DNA of 64,000 nt, taken from the NCBI GenBank assembly GCA_945906935.1, contig CAMDSO010000007.1, forward strand, positions 1 through 64,000. Reading direction: 5' to 3'. The notes beneath the pieces were generated by a model, which did no database searches, was not told the origin of the DNA, and saw only the letters and a program-made list of their open reading frames with translations. Source of the DNA: Bordetella parapertussis (GTDB lineage Bacteria; Pseudomonadota; Gammaproteobacteria; Burkholderiales; SG8-41). This document shows, piece by piece, positions 29,594 to 39,419 of the stretch; position 1 is the stretch's first letter; every line of letters starts with the position of its first letter. The position numbers and the translations under genes were made by a program.

Positions 29594-30325
29594 CTATTCG
29601 CCCTTCGCCAACATCTGCTGCACCGATGCCGAACGCGCATTGGCTGCGGCAAACTCTTCACGCAGCCCGCGCTTCATCCATTGCTTGTTCAAGGCATACG
29701 CTGCCTTTGGTTTCGCCGCCAGCATCAACGCCGCCTGTTGCACCGTCGCCACCAACTCAGCTGCCGGTACGACTTCGGCAATCAAGGCGCGCTCAATAGC
29801 CTCGACCGCGTTCATACGACGACCGCTTAAAACGAGATCGCTCGCCAGCGCCGCGCCACCGGCGTGCGTCACCATCGAGATACCAAGAAAGGTTGGAATA
29901 TTGATATCGATTTCCGGCAGCGAGAATACCGCGCCTTCGGCTGCGATCACGCGATCGCTCAACAGCGCCAACATGAAACCGAGGCCAATCGCATAGCCGT
30001 TGACCGCCGCCAGCAGCGGCTTGTCAAACGCAAGGATGGCTTCGAGGCAATGTTCAACCGCACCGCGGCGGCGCGCCGCCAACGCCTCATGCGGCAGGTT
30101 GTCCGGATTCTTGACGTCGATGCCCGCTGAAAAAATCTTCTCGCCGGCACCAGTCAGTACCACCGCTTCGACCCCCGCATCGCTTGCCGCTTGCGTCAAA
30201 GCATCGGCCAGCGCCTGCGCGACGTCGGCATTCACCGCATTGCCGGCACGCGGCCGGTCAAAGCTCAGCCACAACACGCCGTCGCGATGCGCACGGCACA
30301 ATCCGCTTGCTGTTTCAGTCATCAT
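29594..30325 (-). CDS. Enoyl-CoA hydratase/isomerase family protein
   Basis: LSFDRPRAGNAVNADVAQAL, AVVLTGAGEKIFSAGIDVK, LAAVNGYAIGLGFMLALLSDRVIAAEGAVFSLPEI. Confidence 0.94.
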   Translation of the reverse strand: MMTETASGLCRAHRDGVLWLSFDRPRAGNAVNADVAQALADALTQAASDAGVEAVVLTGAGEKIFSAGIDVKNPDNLPHEALAARRRGAVEHCLEAILAFDKPLLAAVNGYAIGLGFMLALLSDRVIAAEGAVFSLPEIDINIPTFLGISMVTHAGGAALASDLVLSGRRMNAVEAIERALIAEVVPAAELVATVQQAALMLAAKPKAAYALNKQWMKRGLREEFAAANARSASVQQMLAKGE

Positions 30326-30331
30326 GCGGCC

Positions 30332-32485
30332 TCAGCTCTTGCGTCCGACCACCAACGCGTCAACCACCTTGGCACCAGCCCCCTGTTCGCGCAGGATCAC
30401 CGGATTGACATCGAGTTCGGCGATGCAATCCGACAAATCATGGCCCAGCCATGACAGGCGCACGATCAGATCGCACAAGGCGTCGATGTCACGCGGCGCC
30501 GTGCCGCGCACGCCATCGAGCAGTTTGCGGCCGCGCAATTCATCGAGCATGGCGCGCGCTTCGGTCTGATCAATCGGTGCGACGCGGTACGCCAGATCGC
30601 GCAGTACTTCAACGTGGATACCACCAAGCCCCGCCACCACCACCGGGCCAAACACCGGATCGGTCACCAGACCAAGCATGATTTCAAGTCCCGCCGGCGC
30701 CATCTCCTGCACCAGTACGCCGTCGAGCACAGCGTCGGGCTTGTAGCGCCGCGCCGCACCCATCACCGCGTTGAAGGCTTCGCGCACCACCGCATTACCT
30801 TTGACGTGCAGGCGGATCGCGCCGGCTTCGGTTTTGTGCGGGATCTCGGCCGCTTCAATTTTCAGCGCCACCTCGCCGCCGATCTCAGTGGCGATACGCA
30901 CGGCGTCAGCGGCCTCTTTGGCGAGGGTTTCGCGCGTCACCGGGAAGCCATAGGCGGCCAGCACCTGTTTGCTGGCGCGTTCGGTCATCGTGCCTTCGGC
31001 GTTGGTGACCAGCGCGCGCGCCGCCTCGACGTCGATGCCGGCCGGCCGCACCAGCTCGGCACGCTTGGCATTGGCGGCACTGAATTGGCCGTAGTTGACC
31101 GCCGCCTTGACTGCCTTCACGCAGGCCAGCGTATTGCGGAACACCGGCATGCCGGTGGCAGCAACCGTCAACTGTGTGAACCCGGCTTGATCGTTGCATT
31201 TACCGATCCACAACATTGCCATCGGCTTGGTAGTGGCTTGCCACGCCTCGACCGCCGCTTCGAGATCGGCGCGCGGCGTCATCGTGTAGGTCGGAATCAC
31301 CATATCAACATTTTCATCGGCGGCAATCGTTTCCACACAGCGGCGGAACAGATCCGCTTTGCCGATCAGCGCATTGCTGACATCGACTGGATTGGCGGTG
31401 GTCGCCATCTTCGGCAGAAAACTCGCCAGCGTCGCGCGCGTCTGCGGGCTGAATTCGGGCCAGCTCAAACCATGGGCCGCACCGTGATCCACCAGCAACA
31501 CGCCGTTGCCGCCCGAAATGGTGGTGGCCGCCATACGCGGGCCCTGCGGGATGCGCTTGGCGCGCAACAACATCGCCATCTCGTAGAGTTCGTTGCAATC
31601 ATCGACGCGGATCACACCGCATTGTTTCAACGCCGCATCAGTCACATCATCGGACCCGGCCATCGCACCGGTGTGCGAAGCGGCAGCATGACCGCCGGCC
31701 TCGGTGCGGCCGAGCTTGACCATGACGATGGGCTTGCCCAACGCCGCCGCGCGACGCGCGGTTTGCATAAAGCGCTGGCCGTCGGGAATATGTTCAACCA
31801 GTGCCATGATGACATCGGTGGCCGCATCGTCGAGCATGAATTCAATGAAGTCGATGATATTCAGATCGGCTGAATTGCCGCAGCTCACCTGATAACTGAT
31901 ACCAACCCCGGCATCCTGCGCACGCCACATCACATTGACCTGACCGGCGCCACCGCTTTGCGACACCACGCCAACGTTACCGGCCGGCTGGCGCGGACCG
32001 GCGATGGTCGCCGAGGTCGTCATCGCAAATGCATCAACAAAGCTGATCATGCCGTTGCAGTTTGGGCCCATGATGCGCATGCCGGAACGACGCGCCAGCG
32101 CCACCACCTCGGCCTGCAGCGCCTTGCCCTCGGCCGTGCCACTCTCGGCAAACCCGCCGGTATAAACGGTCACGAACTTCGCACCACGCGCCGCACAGTC
32201 TTCCAAAATGCCCATCACATGCTGGGCTGGCACCACCACGCCAACATGATCAGGCGCCTCCGGCAGATCGCGCACGCTGCCATAACATTCATGACCGCGG
32301 ATCTGCTGGCCCTTGAAGCGCGGATTGACCGGATAGATTTTGCCCTTGTAGCCGAAGTCGCTCATGCGCATCAGCACCTTGCCGGCGAAACGGCTCAAAT
32401 CGTCGGTCGCCCCGACCAGGGCAACGCTGGCAGGGTTAAAGAATTTTTTCAGATCGGCTTTGGCTACAGCGGGCACGGTATTCAT
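30332..32485 (-). CDS. Acetate--CoA ligase family protein (NDP-forming acyl-CoA synthetase)
   Basis: N-terminal CoA-binding FFNPASVALVGATDDLSRFAGKVL, MGPNCNGMISF, SHTGAMAG; C-terminal ATP-grasp VALKIEAAEIPHKTEAGAIRL. Confidence 0.94.
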   Translation of the reverse strand: MNTVPAVAKADLKKFFNPASVALVGATDDLSRFAGKVLMRMSDFGYKGKIYPVNPRFKGQQIRGHECYGSVRDLPEAPDHVGVVVPAQHVMGILEDCAARGAKFVTVYTGGFAESGTAEGKALQAEVVALARRSGMRIMGPNCNGMISFVDAFAMTTSATIAGPRQPAGNVGVVSQSGGAGQVNVMWRAQDAGVGISYQVSCGNSADLNIIDFIEFMLDDAATDVIMALVEHIPDGQRFMQTARRAAALGKPIVMVKLGRTEAGGHAAASHTGAMAGSDDVTDAALKQCGVIRVDDCNELYEMAMLLRAKRIPQGPRMAATTISGGNGVLLVDHGAAHGLSWPEFSPQTRATLASFLPKMATTANPVDVSNALIGKADLFRRCVETIAADENVDMVIPTYTMTPRADLEAAVEAWQATTKPMAMLWIGKCNDQAGFTQLTVAATGMPVFRNTLACVKAVKAAVNYGQFSAANAKRAELVRPAGIDVEAARALVTNAEGTMTERASKQVLAAYGFPVTRETLAKEAADAVRIATEIGGEVALKIEAAEIPHKTEAGAIRLHVKGNAVVREAFNAVMGAARRYKPDAVLDGVLVQEMAPAGLEIMLGLVTDPVFGPVVVAGLGGIHVEVLRDLAYRVAPIDQTEARAMLDELRGRKLLDGVRGTAPRDIDALCDLIVRLSWLGHDLSDCIAELDVNPVILREQGAGAKVVDALVVGRKS

Positions 32486-32538
32486 GAGGCGTTTTTCTCC
32501 TGCGTGTTTTTTGTATTTTTTTGGGTGTGTTCGACTAT

Positions 32539-33618
32539 TTATTTGTGCAGCGCCAGCACCTGCTGGATATTCAAGGCAATTTCCTCGATGTCGTCAAGCA
32601 GTGTCTGACGCGGTCCGCCGGCAAAATGCGGCGTCATCAGAAAGTTGTCAAAAGCGAGCAAAGGCTCATCGGCCGCCACCGGCTCGGCGTAATGCACATC
32701 GGCCGCAGCCGCCCCCAGGCGGCCCGATTGCAATGCAGCGAGCAGCGCATCATGGTCAACGATGGCGGCACGCGAAGTATTGATCAACCATGCGCCCGGT
32801 TTGATGCGGCCCAATTCATCGGCACCGACCAAGCCACGGGTGGCGGCTTCCAGCGGCACATGCACACTCAAGATGTCGGAGCTCTCGAACAAAGCCTCGC
32901 GACTGCAGTAGTGGATGCCAAGTTCGGTCTCTTCTGTTGCCGACAAACGGTGACGGCGGTGATATTGAATATTCAAACCAAAAGCGCGCGCCATCGGCAA
33001 CAGTTCGAGCGCAATCTCACCCATGCCCAAGAGACCCAGTGTCATGCCGCGGATTACCCGCAAGCCACCGACCCGGCCGTAATTATTCGCGCCCGTGTGA
33101 CGCGTGTCGTATGGACGGTATGCGTAACCCAGCGGCTGCAGACTTTCCACCGTGACCCGCCCCGCCAGACGATGCAGTTGTTTAGCCAGCGCGAGGATCA
33201 GCGCCATGGTGTGTTCAGCCACCGCGACATTGGTGCGGCGGCGTTGAGTCTTGACCACCACGCCGCGTGCCGCGCAGGCCGCCAAATCAATGTTGTCGGC
33301 GCGCGTCCCAAATTTATGAATGAAGCGCAGATGCGGCGCGAGGGCCAGCTCGACCGCACCCACTGGCATGCTCTCGACCACCAGGGCCGCCGCCTGCGGC
33401 AGCGCCGCGTGCAGCGCTGCGGCGGAATTCACCAGCCTGATGTCGCTCGGGAACACCCCGGCCACGCGTACGCGCGCGACGGCAAACCAGTCGTCTTGTT
33501 TAATGTCGTGCGCCACATAGTCATCGAACACGGCGAGGCGCTCGGCAGAGGTCGCGGGATCCAGCAGCACCTGCAAAAAACGCAGGACTTTGTCGTCTTC
33601 AACAGCGATAACCGTCAC
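32539..33618 (-). CDS. 2-hydroxyacid dehydrogenase (NAD-binding)
   Basis: VNSAAALHAALPQAAALVVES, GLLGMGEIALELLPMARAFGLNIQYHRR, GAWLINTSRAAIVDHDALLAAL. Confidence 0.9.
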   Translation of the reverse strand: MTVIAVEDDKVLRFLQVLLDPATSAERLAVFDDYVAHDIKQDDWFAVARVRVAGVFPSDIRLVNSAAALHAALPQAAALVVESMPVGAVELALAPHLRFIHKFGTRADNIDLAACAARGVVVKTQRRRTNVAVAEHTMALILALAKQLHRLAGRVTVESLQPLGYAYRPYDTRHTGANNYGRVGGLRVIRGMTLGLLGMGEIALELLPMARAFGLNIQYHRRHRLSATEETELGIHYCSREALFESSDILSVHVPLEAATRGLVGADELGRIKPGAWLINTSRAAIVDHDALLAALQSGRLGAAAADVHYAEPVAADEPLLAFDNFLMTPHFAGGPRQTLLDDIEEIALNIQQVLALHK

Positions 33619-34000
33619 GGCATCTATCTTTCAACAACCTTCAACAATCCACTCCCGCCGGCATCGTTATCCGGTGCAACGCAGCGCTGCAAATGACACG
33701 GTGGTACTGTTGCCGATGATATCACGCGACCCGTGCCTCGCCGCGACGCCCCTGCGCTTTGCTTGATCGCACCGGCGCTGCAAATGGAGAGGTGAATGGA
33801 GAGGTGAATAGAAAGTTAAATGGGGTAACCCATGGAGTAGAAAGCGCAAGGCATGCCAGGCGAACACCGTTGACCGATACATGGGCGTGAGAACCACGCA
33901 CAGGCTACCGAAGACGCACCACGACAACAGAGGAATTCTCAGAATGTGCGAACCGTGCAGATCCGTTTTTGTGCCGCCCCCATAAACCGTCGCGGCGCCG

Positions 34001-35095
34001 CTAGCCGACAGGCTTCAACTCATACCAGCGACGCGATCGATTGACGATCGCCACTACTGACAGCATCACCGGCACTTCAATCAGCACGCCCACCACCGTC
34101 GCCAGCGCAGCGCCCGACTCAAAGCCGAACAGGCTGATAGCAACGGCCACCGCCAGCTCGAAAAAATTACTCGCGCCGATCAAGGCCGACGGACAAGCCA
34201 CGTTGTGCGCGACACCGCAACGCCGATTCAACCAGTAGGCAAGCGCCGCATTAAAATACACCTGAATCAGAATCGGCAGCGCCAGCATGGCAATCACCAA
34301 CGGCTGCTTGAGGATGGCCGCGCCCTGAAAGCCAAACAACAAGACCAGCATGGCGAGCAGGGAAAACAGCGACCACGGGCTCAAGGTGGAAAGCAAGCGG
34401 GCAAGCGCCTCTGCGCCACCGCGCTGCAATACAAGGCGCCGCCAGAGTTGCGAGACGATGACCGGCACGACGATATACAACAGCACCGAGATCAACAGCG
34501 TCTCCCAGGGCACGGTAATCGACGCCAGCCCGAGCAGTAGCGCCACAAGCGGTCCAAACGCAAACACCATGATGAGGTCGTTGAGGGCGACCTGGCTCAA
34601 GGTGAAATACGGGTCGCCATGCGTCAGCCGGCTCCACACGAACACCATCGCCGTGCACGGCGCGGCCGCCAGCAAGATCAGGCCGGCGAAATAGCTGTCA
34701 ATCTGCGCCGCCGGCAGATAAGGCGCAAATAGCTGACGGATGAAGATCCAGCCCAGCAGCGCCATCGAAAACGGCTTGACCGCCCAGTTGATGAAGAGCG
34801 TCACGGCAATGCCCCGCCATTGCGCGCCAACCTGAGAGAGCGCGCCAAAGTCGATCTTCAGCAGCATCGGAATAATCATCACCCAGATCAGCGCACCGAC
34901 CGGCAGGTTGACGTGTGCGACTTCCAGCGCACCAACCGCCTTGAAAAAATCCGGCAGCCCTTGCCCCAGCGCGATGCCGGCGATGATGCACAGCAACACC
35001 CAGACGCTCAGATAGCGTTCGCAGAAGCCGATGGCGGGCGGCGCTGCACCTTCTGCGTTCACCTCGCGCACACCATCGGGCTTCTGCTCAGACAT
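34001..35095 (-). CDS. acr3: ACR3-type arsenite efflux permease
   Basis: FCERYLSVWVLLCIIAGIALGQ, MIIPMLLKIDFGALSQV, APCTAMVFVWSRLTHGDPYFTLSQVALNDLIM. Confidence 0.95.
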   Translation of the reverse strand: MSEQKPDGVREVNAEGAAPPAIGFCERYLSVWVLLCIIAGIALGQGLPDFFKAVGALEVAHVNLPVGALIWVMIIPMLLKIDFGALSQVGAQWRGIAVTLFINWAVKPFSMALLGWIFIRQLFAPYLPAAQIDSYFAGLILLAAAPCTAMVFVWSRLTHGDPYFTLSQVALNDLIMVFAFGPLVALLLGLASITVPWETLLISVLLYIVVPVIVSQLWRRLVLQRGGAEALARLLSTLSPWSLFSLLAMLVLLFGFQGAAILKQPLVIAMLALPILIQVYFNAALAYWLNRRCGVAHNVACPSALIGASNFFELAVAVAISLFGFESGAALATVVGVLIEVPVMLSVVAIVNRSRRWYELKPVG

Positions 35096-35156
35096 TCAAT
35101 ACTCCGCACGTGTCAGGTTAAATCGAAGGCCGGCCCTTCAAATACAGCGGCGACGA

Positions 35157-36389
35157 TTATGCCCTCACCGGCGCCGTTTGCAGCGGCAGCCTCAGCGTCG
35201 CCAGCCAGCACAGCAACAACATGAGCGCCGAACCGCACAACACAAACAGCAAGCCGCCCCACTGATAGAGCACACCCGACAACAGGGTTCCGCCGAAACG
35301 ACCGAGCGCATTGGCGGCATAGTAAAAGCCCACGTCTTCAGCCGCCTTTTCCGAGCCGGCATAGGCCAGCACCAGATAGCTGTGCACCGAGGAGTTCACG
35401 GCAAAGGCGAAGCCAAAGACGGTGAGCCCAACAATCACCCAGACCTGCAGCGCCGGCACCTCGAGCCACACCGCGAGCGCCATCACGGCGGGGATCATCG
35501 CCAGCAGCGCCGACCAGCGGCGCGCCGCCGGCACTTCAAGACTCAAGCCATCGGCACTGCGCGCCACCAACTGAGGTGCCAACGCCTGCACCACGCCATA
35601 GCCGATCGTCCATGCGGCGAGAAAAGTGCCGACCATGGAGAACGTCCAGCCGGAGGCATAGAGAAAAACCGGCACACCGACGACAAACCAGACATCGCGC
35701 GCACCGAACAGCACGACGCGTGCGGCGGCCAGTAGGTTGACGCCGCGGTTCTTCGCAAACAATTCGCGCACCGATTTCGACGCCTTGCTTTGCCCCATCA
35801 GTGGCGGCAAGCTCAGCACCACCGCGGCGAGCACGATCAACAGCATGCCCGCCATCGCCCACAGCGCCCACTGAAAACCGAGCACTTGCAACAGCACGCC
35901 ACCGATAAAGAAGCCGATGCCCTTCATCGCATTCTTGCTGCCGGTGAACCAGGCCACCCATTTGAAGAGCTGGCTGTTACCCTGATCCCGCGCTTCCGCA
36001 TGGGTAATCTTGATGGCGGATTTGCTGGCGGTCTTGGTCAGATCCTTCGCCACGCCACAGATGCCCTGACACAACACCACCCACGCCACCGAAGCGTTCG
36101 ACGACCAGCCCGGATCAAGCATGGACAACAGGCCGAAGCCGGCGATCTGTGTCAGCAAGCCGGCGATCAACATGCGCGAGATGCCAAAGCGGGTGGCCAG
36201 CCAGCCGCCAATCAAATTCGCCGGCACCCCGGCGGCCTCGTACAACAGAAAGAGAAACGCCAGCGTGAACGGCGAGTAGCCTAGTTTGTAAAAATGCAGC
36301 AGCACCAGCATGCGCAGCGCGCCGTCAGTCAGCGTAAAGCCCCAATAGGAAGCGGTGACCAGTGCGTAATTGCGTATGGCGCTGCCCAT
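35157..36389 (-). CDS. arsJ: Organoarsenical (1-arseno-3-phosphoglycerate) efflux MFS transporter ArsJ
   Basis: MGSAIRNYALVTASYWGFTLTDGALRMLVLLHFYKLGYSPFTLAFLFLLYEAAGVPANLIGGWLATRFGI, adjacent to GAPDH and arsR. Confidence 0.93.
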   Translation of the reverse strand: MGSAIRNYALVTASYWGFTLTDGALRMLVLLHFYKLGYSPFTLAFLFLLYEAAGVPANLIGGWLATRFGISRMLIAGLLTQIAGFGLLSMLDPGWSSNASVAWVVLCQGICGVAKDLTKTASKSAIKITHAEARDQGNSQLFKWVAWFTGSKNAMKGIGFFIGGVLLQVLGFQWALWAMAGMLLIVLAAVVLSLPPLMGQSKASKSVRELFAKNRGVNLLAAARVVLFGARDVWFVVGVPVFLYASGWTFSMVGTFLAAWTIGYGVVQALAPQLVARSADGLSLEVPAARRWSALLAMIPAVMALAVWLEVPALQVWVIVGLTVFGFAFAVNSSVHSYLVLAYAGSEKAAEDVGFYYAANALGRFGGTLLSGVLYQWGGLLFVLCGSALMLLLCWLATLRLPLQTAPVRA

Positions 36390-36390
36390 C

Positions 36391-37434
36391 TCAGAACCCG
36401 GTATCCCGCACGTGACAAGCCAGATCCACCATGCGGCAGGCGTAGCCCATTTCATTGTCGTACCAGGCATAAACCTTGAGCAACGTGTGATCGGTCACCA
36501 GCGTGGAGGGCGCATCGATAATCGAACTGCGGGTGTCACGCGAATAATCGGCACTCACCAGCGGCCGCGTTTCATAACCGAGGATGCCGGCGAGTTCCCC
36601 CTGTGCCGCGGTTTCAAACAACGCGTTCACTGCTTCGGCGGTGGCGGGCTTCTCGAGTTCAAACACGCAATCAGTCAGCGACGCGTTGAGCACCGGTGCC
36701 CGCACCGCATGGCCGTTGAGCTTGCCCTTCAATTCCGGGTAAATCAGCGCAATCGCCGTGGCGCTGCCAGTGGTGGTCGGCGCCAGGCTCAGCATGGCGC
36801 TGCGCGCGCGGCGCAGATCCTTGTGCGGCGCGTCGATCACCACGTTGGTGTTGGTCGGAGCGTGGATGGTCGTGATCTGACCATGCCGGATGCGGAAATT
36901 GTCGTGCACCACCTTGACCACCGGTGCGAGGCAGTTGGTGGTGCAGGATGCGGCGGTAACGATCCTGTCGCGCGCCGGCGTATACAGATGATGATTGATA
37001 CCGACAACGATATTCAGTACACCACCACTCTTCACCGGTGCCGCGACCACCACACGCTTCGCGCCGCGATCCAGATGGCCCTGCAAGGTTTCCGGTGTGA
37101 CAAATTTACCGCTGCATTCGAGCACCACATCCACCCCGAGCTCCCCCCAGGGAATCTCCGCCGGATCGCCAAAGGCGCTAAAGCCCAGGCGCTGATCCGC
37201 GATACACACGGCGTCCTCGCCCTCGGCGCGAATATCGGCGCGCCATTTACCCTGCAAGCTGTCGAAGGCGAGCAAATGGGCAGTGGCTGCCGCGCCGCCC
37301 TTGAGTTCGTTGAGATGAACCACCTGCAGACGATTGCCAGCGCGCGGATCGTCGTGCGGACGCTCGGCCGCGCCCATGGCGGCGCGCAGCGCCACCCGTC
37401 CAATACGGCCCATGCCATTGATGCCTACTTTCAT
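36391..37434 (-). CDS. ArsJ-associated glyceraldehyde-3-phosphate dehydrogenase
   Basis: [39 protein letters not shown] (catalytic Cys), [36 protein letters not shown]; in an ars operon. Confidence 0.93.
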   Translation of the reverse strand: MKVGINGMGRIGRVALRAAMGAAERPHDDPRAGNRLQVVHLNELKGGAAATAHLLAFDSLQGKWRADIRAEGEDAVCIADQRLGFSAFGDPAEIPWGELGVDVVLECSGKFVTPETLQGHLDRGAKRVVVAAPVKSGGVLNIVVGINHHLYTPARDRIVTAASCTTNCLAPVVKVVHDNFRIRHGQITTIHAPTNTNVVIDAPHKDLRRARSAMLSLAPTTTGSATAIALIYPELKGKLNGHAVRAPVLNASLTDCVFELEKPATAEAVNALFETAAQGELAGILGYETRPLVSADYSRDTRSSIIDAPSTLVTDHTLLKVYAWYDNEMGYACRMVDLACHVRDTGF

Positions 37435-37511
37435 TACAAACCTCCCCGATGACTTGTCACTGCATGCGTTGATAGAGACTGATTAAACCCGGCGCCGCAC
37501 CACCGGGCGCT

Positions 37512-37874
37512 TCAAACTTTTGCTTTGACCGTGCGTTGCGCGCGCACCGGCGACGACACCGGCGCACACACACTTACCGGTGTGCACGGATTGCCACCAC
37601 AGCAATTGGCGGTCAGGAACCCAAGCAATTCATTCATGCGGTCAAAACGCGCCGAATAAAAAATAAAGCGGCTCGCGGTGCGCGCTTCGAGCAGGCCGGC
37701 GGCGCTCAACTCTTTCAGATGAAAGGACAGCGTTGCCGGCAGGATCTCGAGCGCGGTGGCGATGTTGCCGGCGGTCATGCCCTGCGGCCCGTGTTCGATC
37801 AGCAGGCGGTAGATCGCCAGCCGGGTTTCCTGTGCCAGCGCGCCGAGCGCCCTGACGGCTTCTTTTGATTTCAT
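37512..37874 (-). CDS. arsR: ArsR family transcriptional regulator
   Basis: MKSKEAVRALGALAQETRLAIYRLLIEHGPQGMTAGNIATALEILPATLSFHLKELSAAGLLEARTASRFIFYSARF; C-terminal NCCGGNPC cysteines. Confidence 0.93.
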   Translation of the reverse strand: MKSKEAVRALGALAQETRLAIYRLLIEHGPQGMTAGNIATALEILPATLSFHLKELSAAGLLEARTASRFIFYSARFDRMNELLGFLTANCCGGNPCTPVSVCAPVSSPVRAQRTVKAKV

Positions 37875-37883
37875 ATTTTTAAG

Positions 37884-37900
37884 AATATCAAAGTAATATT
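37884..37900. promoter_or_regulatory. Candidate ArsR operator
   Basis: AATATCAAAGTAATATT with AATAT/ATATT half-sites just upstream of the arsR start (37874, minus strand). Confidence 0.4.
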
Positions 37901-37955
37901 GCAAAAAAATGACGGTCAGCGGTTTTTGAGTTCAAGGGTTTAAACGCTTAGGCGT

Positions 37956-39344
37956 TTAGGCGTTGAGTCGGGACGAAGCGGTGCGCTGCAACAACTTGAG
38001 CATGGCATCGGCCTTGTCGAAGGTTTCCTGGTATTCCTCTTCGAGCCGGGAGTCGGCGACGATGCCGCCGCCGGCCCAGCAGTGCACGCGGCCGCCGGCA
38101 TACACCAGCGTGCGGATGGCGATATTCAGATCCATCGCGCCGTCGTAACCGAGGTAACCGATGGCGCCGCAATAGACGCCACGACGCTGCGGTTCGAGCT
38201 CCTCGATGATCTGCATGGCGCGCAACTTGGGCGCACCAGTGATCGAACCGCCGGGAAAACAACCGCGCAACAAATCAAGCGCATCACACTCTGGCCGCAG
38301 GCGGCCGCTCACCGTGCTGACGAGATGATGCACGGTGGCGAAGCTTTCAACTTCAAACAGACGCGGCACACGCACCGAACCGGTCTCGCAGGTCTTCGAC
38401 AAATCATTGCGCAGCAGATCAACGATCATGACGTTCTCCGCACGGTCCTTGGCGCTCGCCTGCAATTCGGCAATACGTTGAGCATCGAGATGCGGGTGCC
38501 CGGCGCGCGGCCGCGTGCCCTTGATCGGCTTGGTTTCCACCACGCCCTCGCGCACCTGCAGAAAACGTTCCGGCGAGGCCGACAGTACCGTGCCGTAAGG
38601 TGTGCGCAAATAAGCCGCGTACGGCGCGGGGTTAACAATGCGCAGCGCCTGATAAGCACTCCACGGATCACCCGCCGCCGGCGCCGCAAAACGCTGCGCC
38701 AGATTGACCTGATAACAATCACCGGCCTCGATGAAATCAATCACACGGCGAAACCGCCGCGCATACGATTCACGCGTCAGATTGGAGGCCAGCGGGCCGG
38801 TGATATGAAAGGGCTGGCGTACGCGCTCCTTCACCGGCGCACTAAACTGCGCCACCAGGCGGTTCCATTTCCAGTCGGTTTCGGGGTCACGCCCCTGCCC
38901 CACCAGCCAGCTGCGACGCTCATGATGATCGACCACCAACGCCCAGTCGTAGATGCCGACGGCCATCTCCGGCATTTTCTCTTCGTTGCGCGCGTGCACC
39001 GGCAGCGTTTCGAAGCGCCGACCGAGGTCATACGAAAAATAACCGAGCGCGCCGCCGCAGAAGGGCAGATCACAGGCGGCGGCCTGATCCACCGCCAGCT
39101 GCCGGCGTAACAATACAAACGGATCCTCGCGCGTGAGCTCGCTGCCTTCGCCGCGCACTTCAGTCAGATTGCCGCGCGTCACCAGCGTGATATAGGGCTC
39201 GGCGGCGATGATGTCGTAGCGCGACTGCGTCAGCGCATGATTGCCGCTGTCGAGAAACACCGCCCACGGCCGATCGGCGACGGCTTCGAAGAGCGCGGCG
39301 CTGTTGTCGTGATAAGGCAGTTCGGTGCACAGAAGGGCTGACAT
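37956..39344 (-). CDS. pabB: Aminodeoxychorismate synthase component I
   Basis: VNLAQRFAAP, LSASPERFLQVREGVVETKPIKGTRPR, DRAENVMIVDLLRNDLSKTCETGSV, GSITGAPKLRAMQIIEELEPQRRGVYCGAIGYL. Confidence 0.94.
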   Translation of the reverse strand: MSALLCTELPYHDNSAALFEAVADRPWAVFLDSGNHALTQSRYDIIAAEPYITLVTRGNLTEVRGEGSELTREDPFVLLRRQLAVDQAAACDLPFCGGALGYFSYDLGRRFETLPVHARNEEKMPEMAVGIYDWALVVDHHERRSWLVGQGRDPETDWKWNRLVAQFSAPVKERVRQPFHITGPLASNLTRESYARRFRRVIDFIEAGDCYQVNLAQRFAAPAAGDPWSAYQALRIVNPAPYAAYLRTPYGTVLSASPERFLQVREGVVETKPIKGTRPRAGHPHLDAQRIAELQASAKDRAENVMIVDLLRNDLSKTCETGSVRVPRLFEVESFATVHHLVSTVSGRLRPECDALDLLRGCFPGGSITGAPKLRAMQIIEELEPQRRGVYCGAIGYLGYDGAMDLNIAIRTLVYAGGRVHCWAGGGIVADSRLEEEYQETFDKADAMLKLLQRTASSRLNA

Positions 39345-39419
39345 GAGCGGCGTATTTTGCAATACCGCGACCCGCTGCGCCACCGGCGGCGGCCGTATAC
39401 AACGCTTAATGGCATGAAT

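Noticed and set aside
30614-31873. 419-aa plus-strand ORF opposite the acyl-CoA synthetase
   Set aside because: Lies wholly inside a clear minus-strand gene; composition typical of a shadow ORF.
36370-37452. 360-aa plus-strand ORF opposite the ArsJ-associated GAPDH
   Set aside because: The minus strand encodes an unambiguous GAPDH; the plus ORF has no recognisable domain.
38082-39110. 342-aa plus-strand ORF opposite pabB
   Set aside because: Shadow ORF; pabB motifs are unequivocal on the minus strand.
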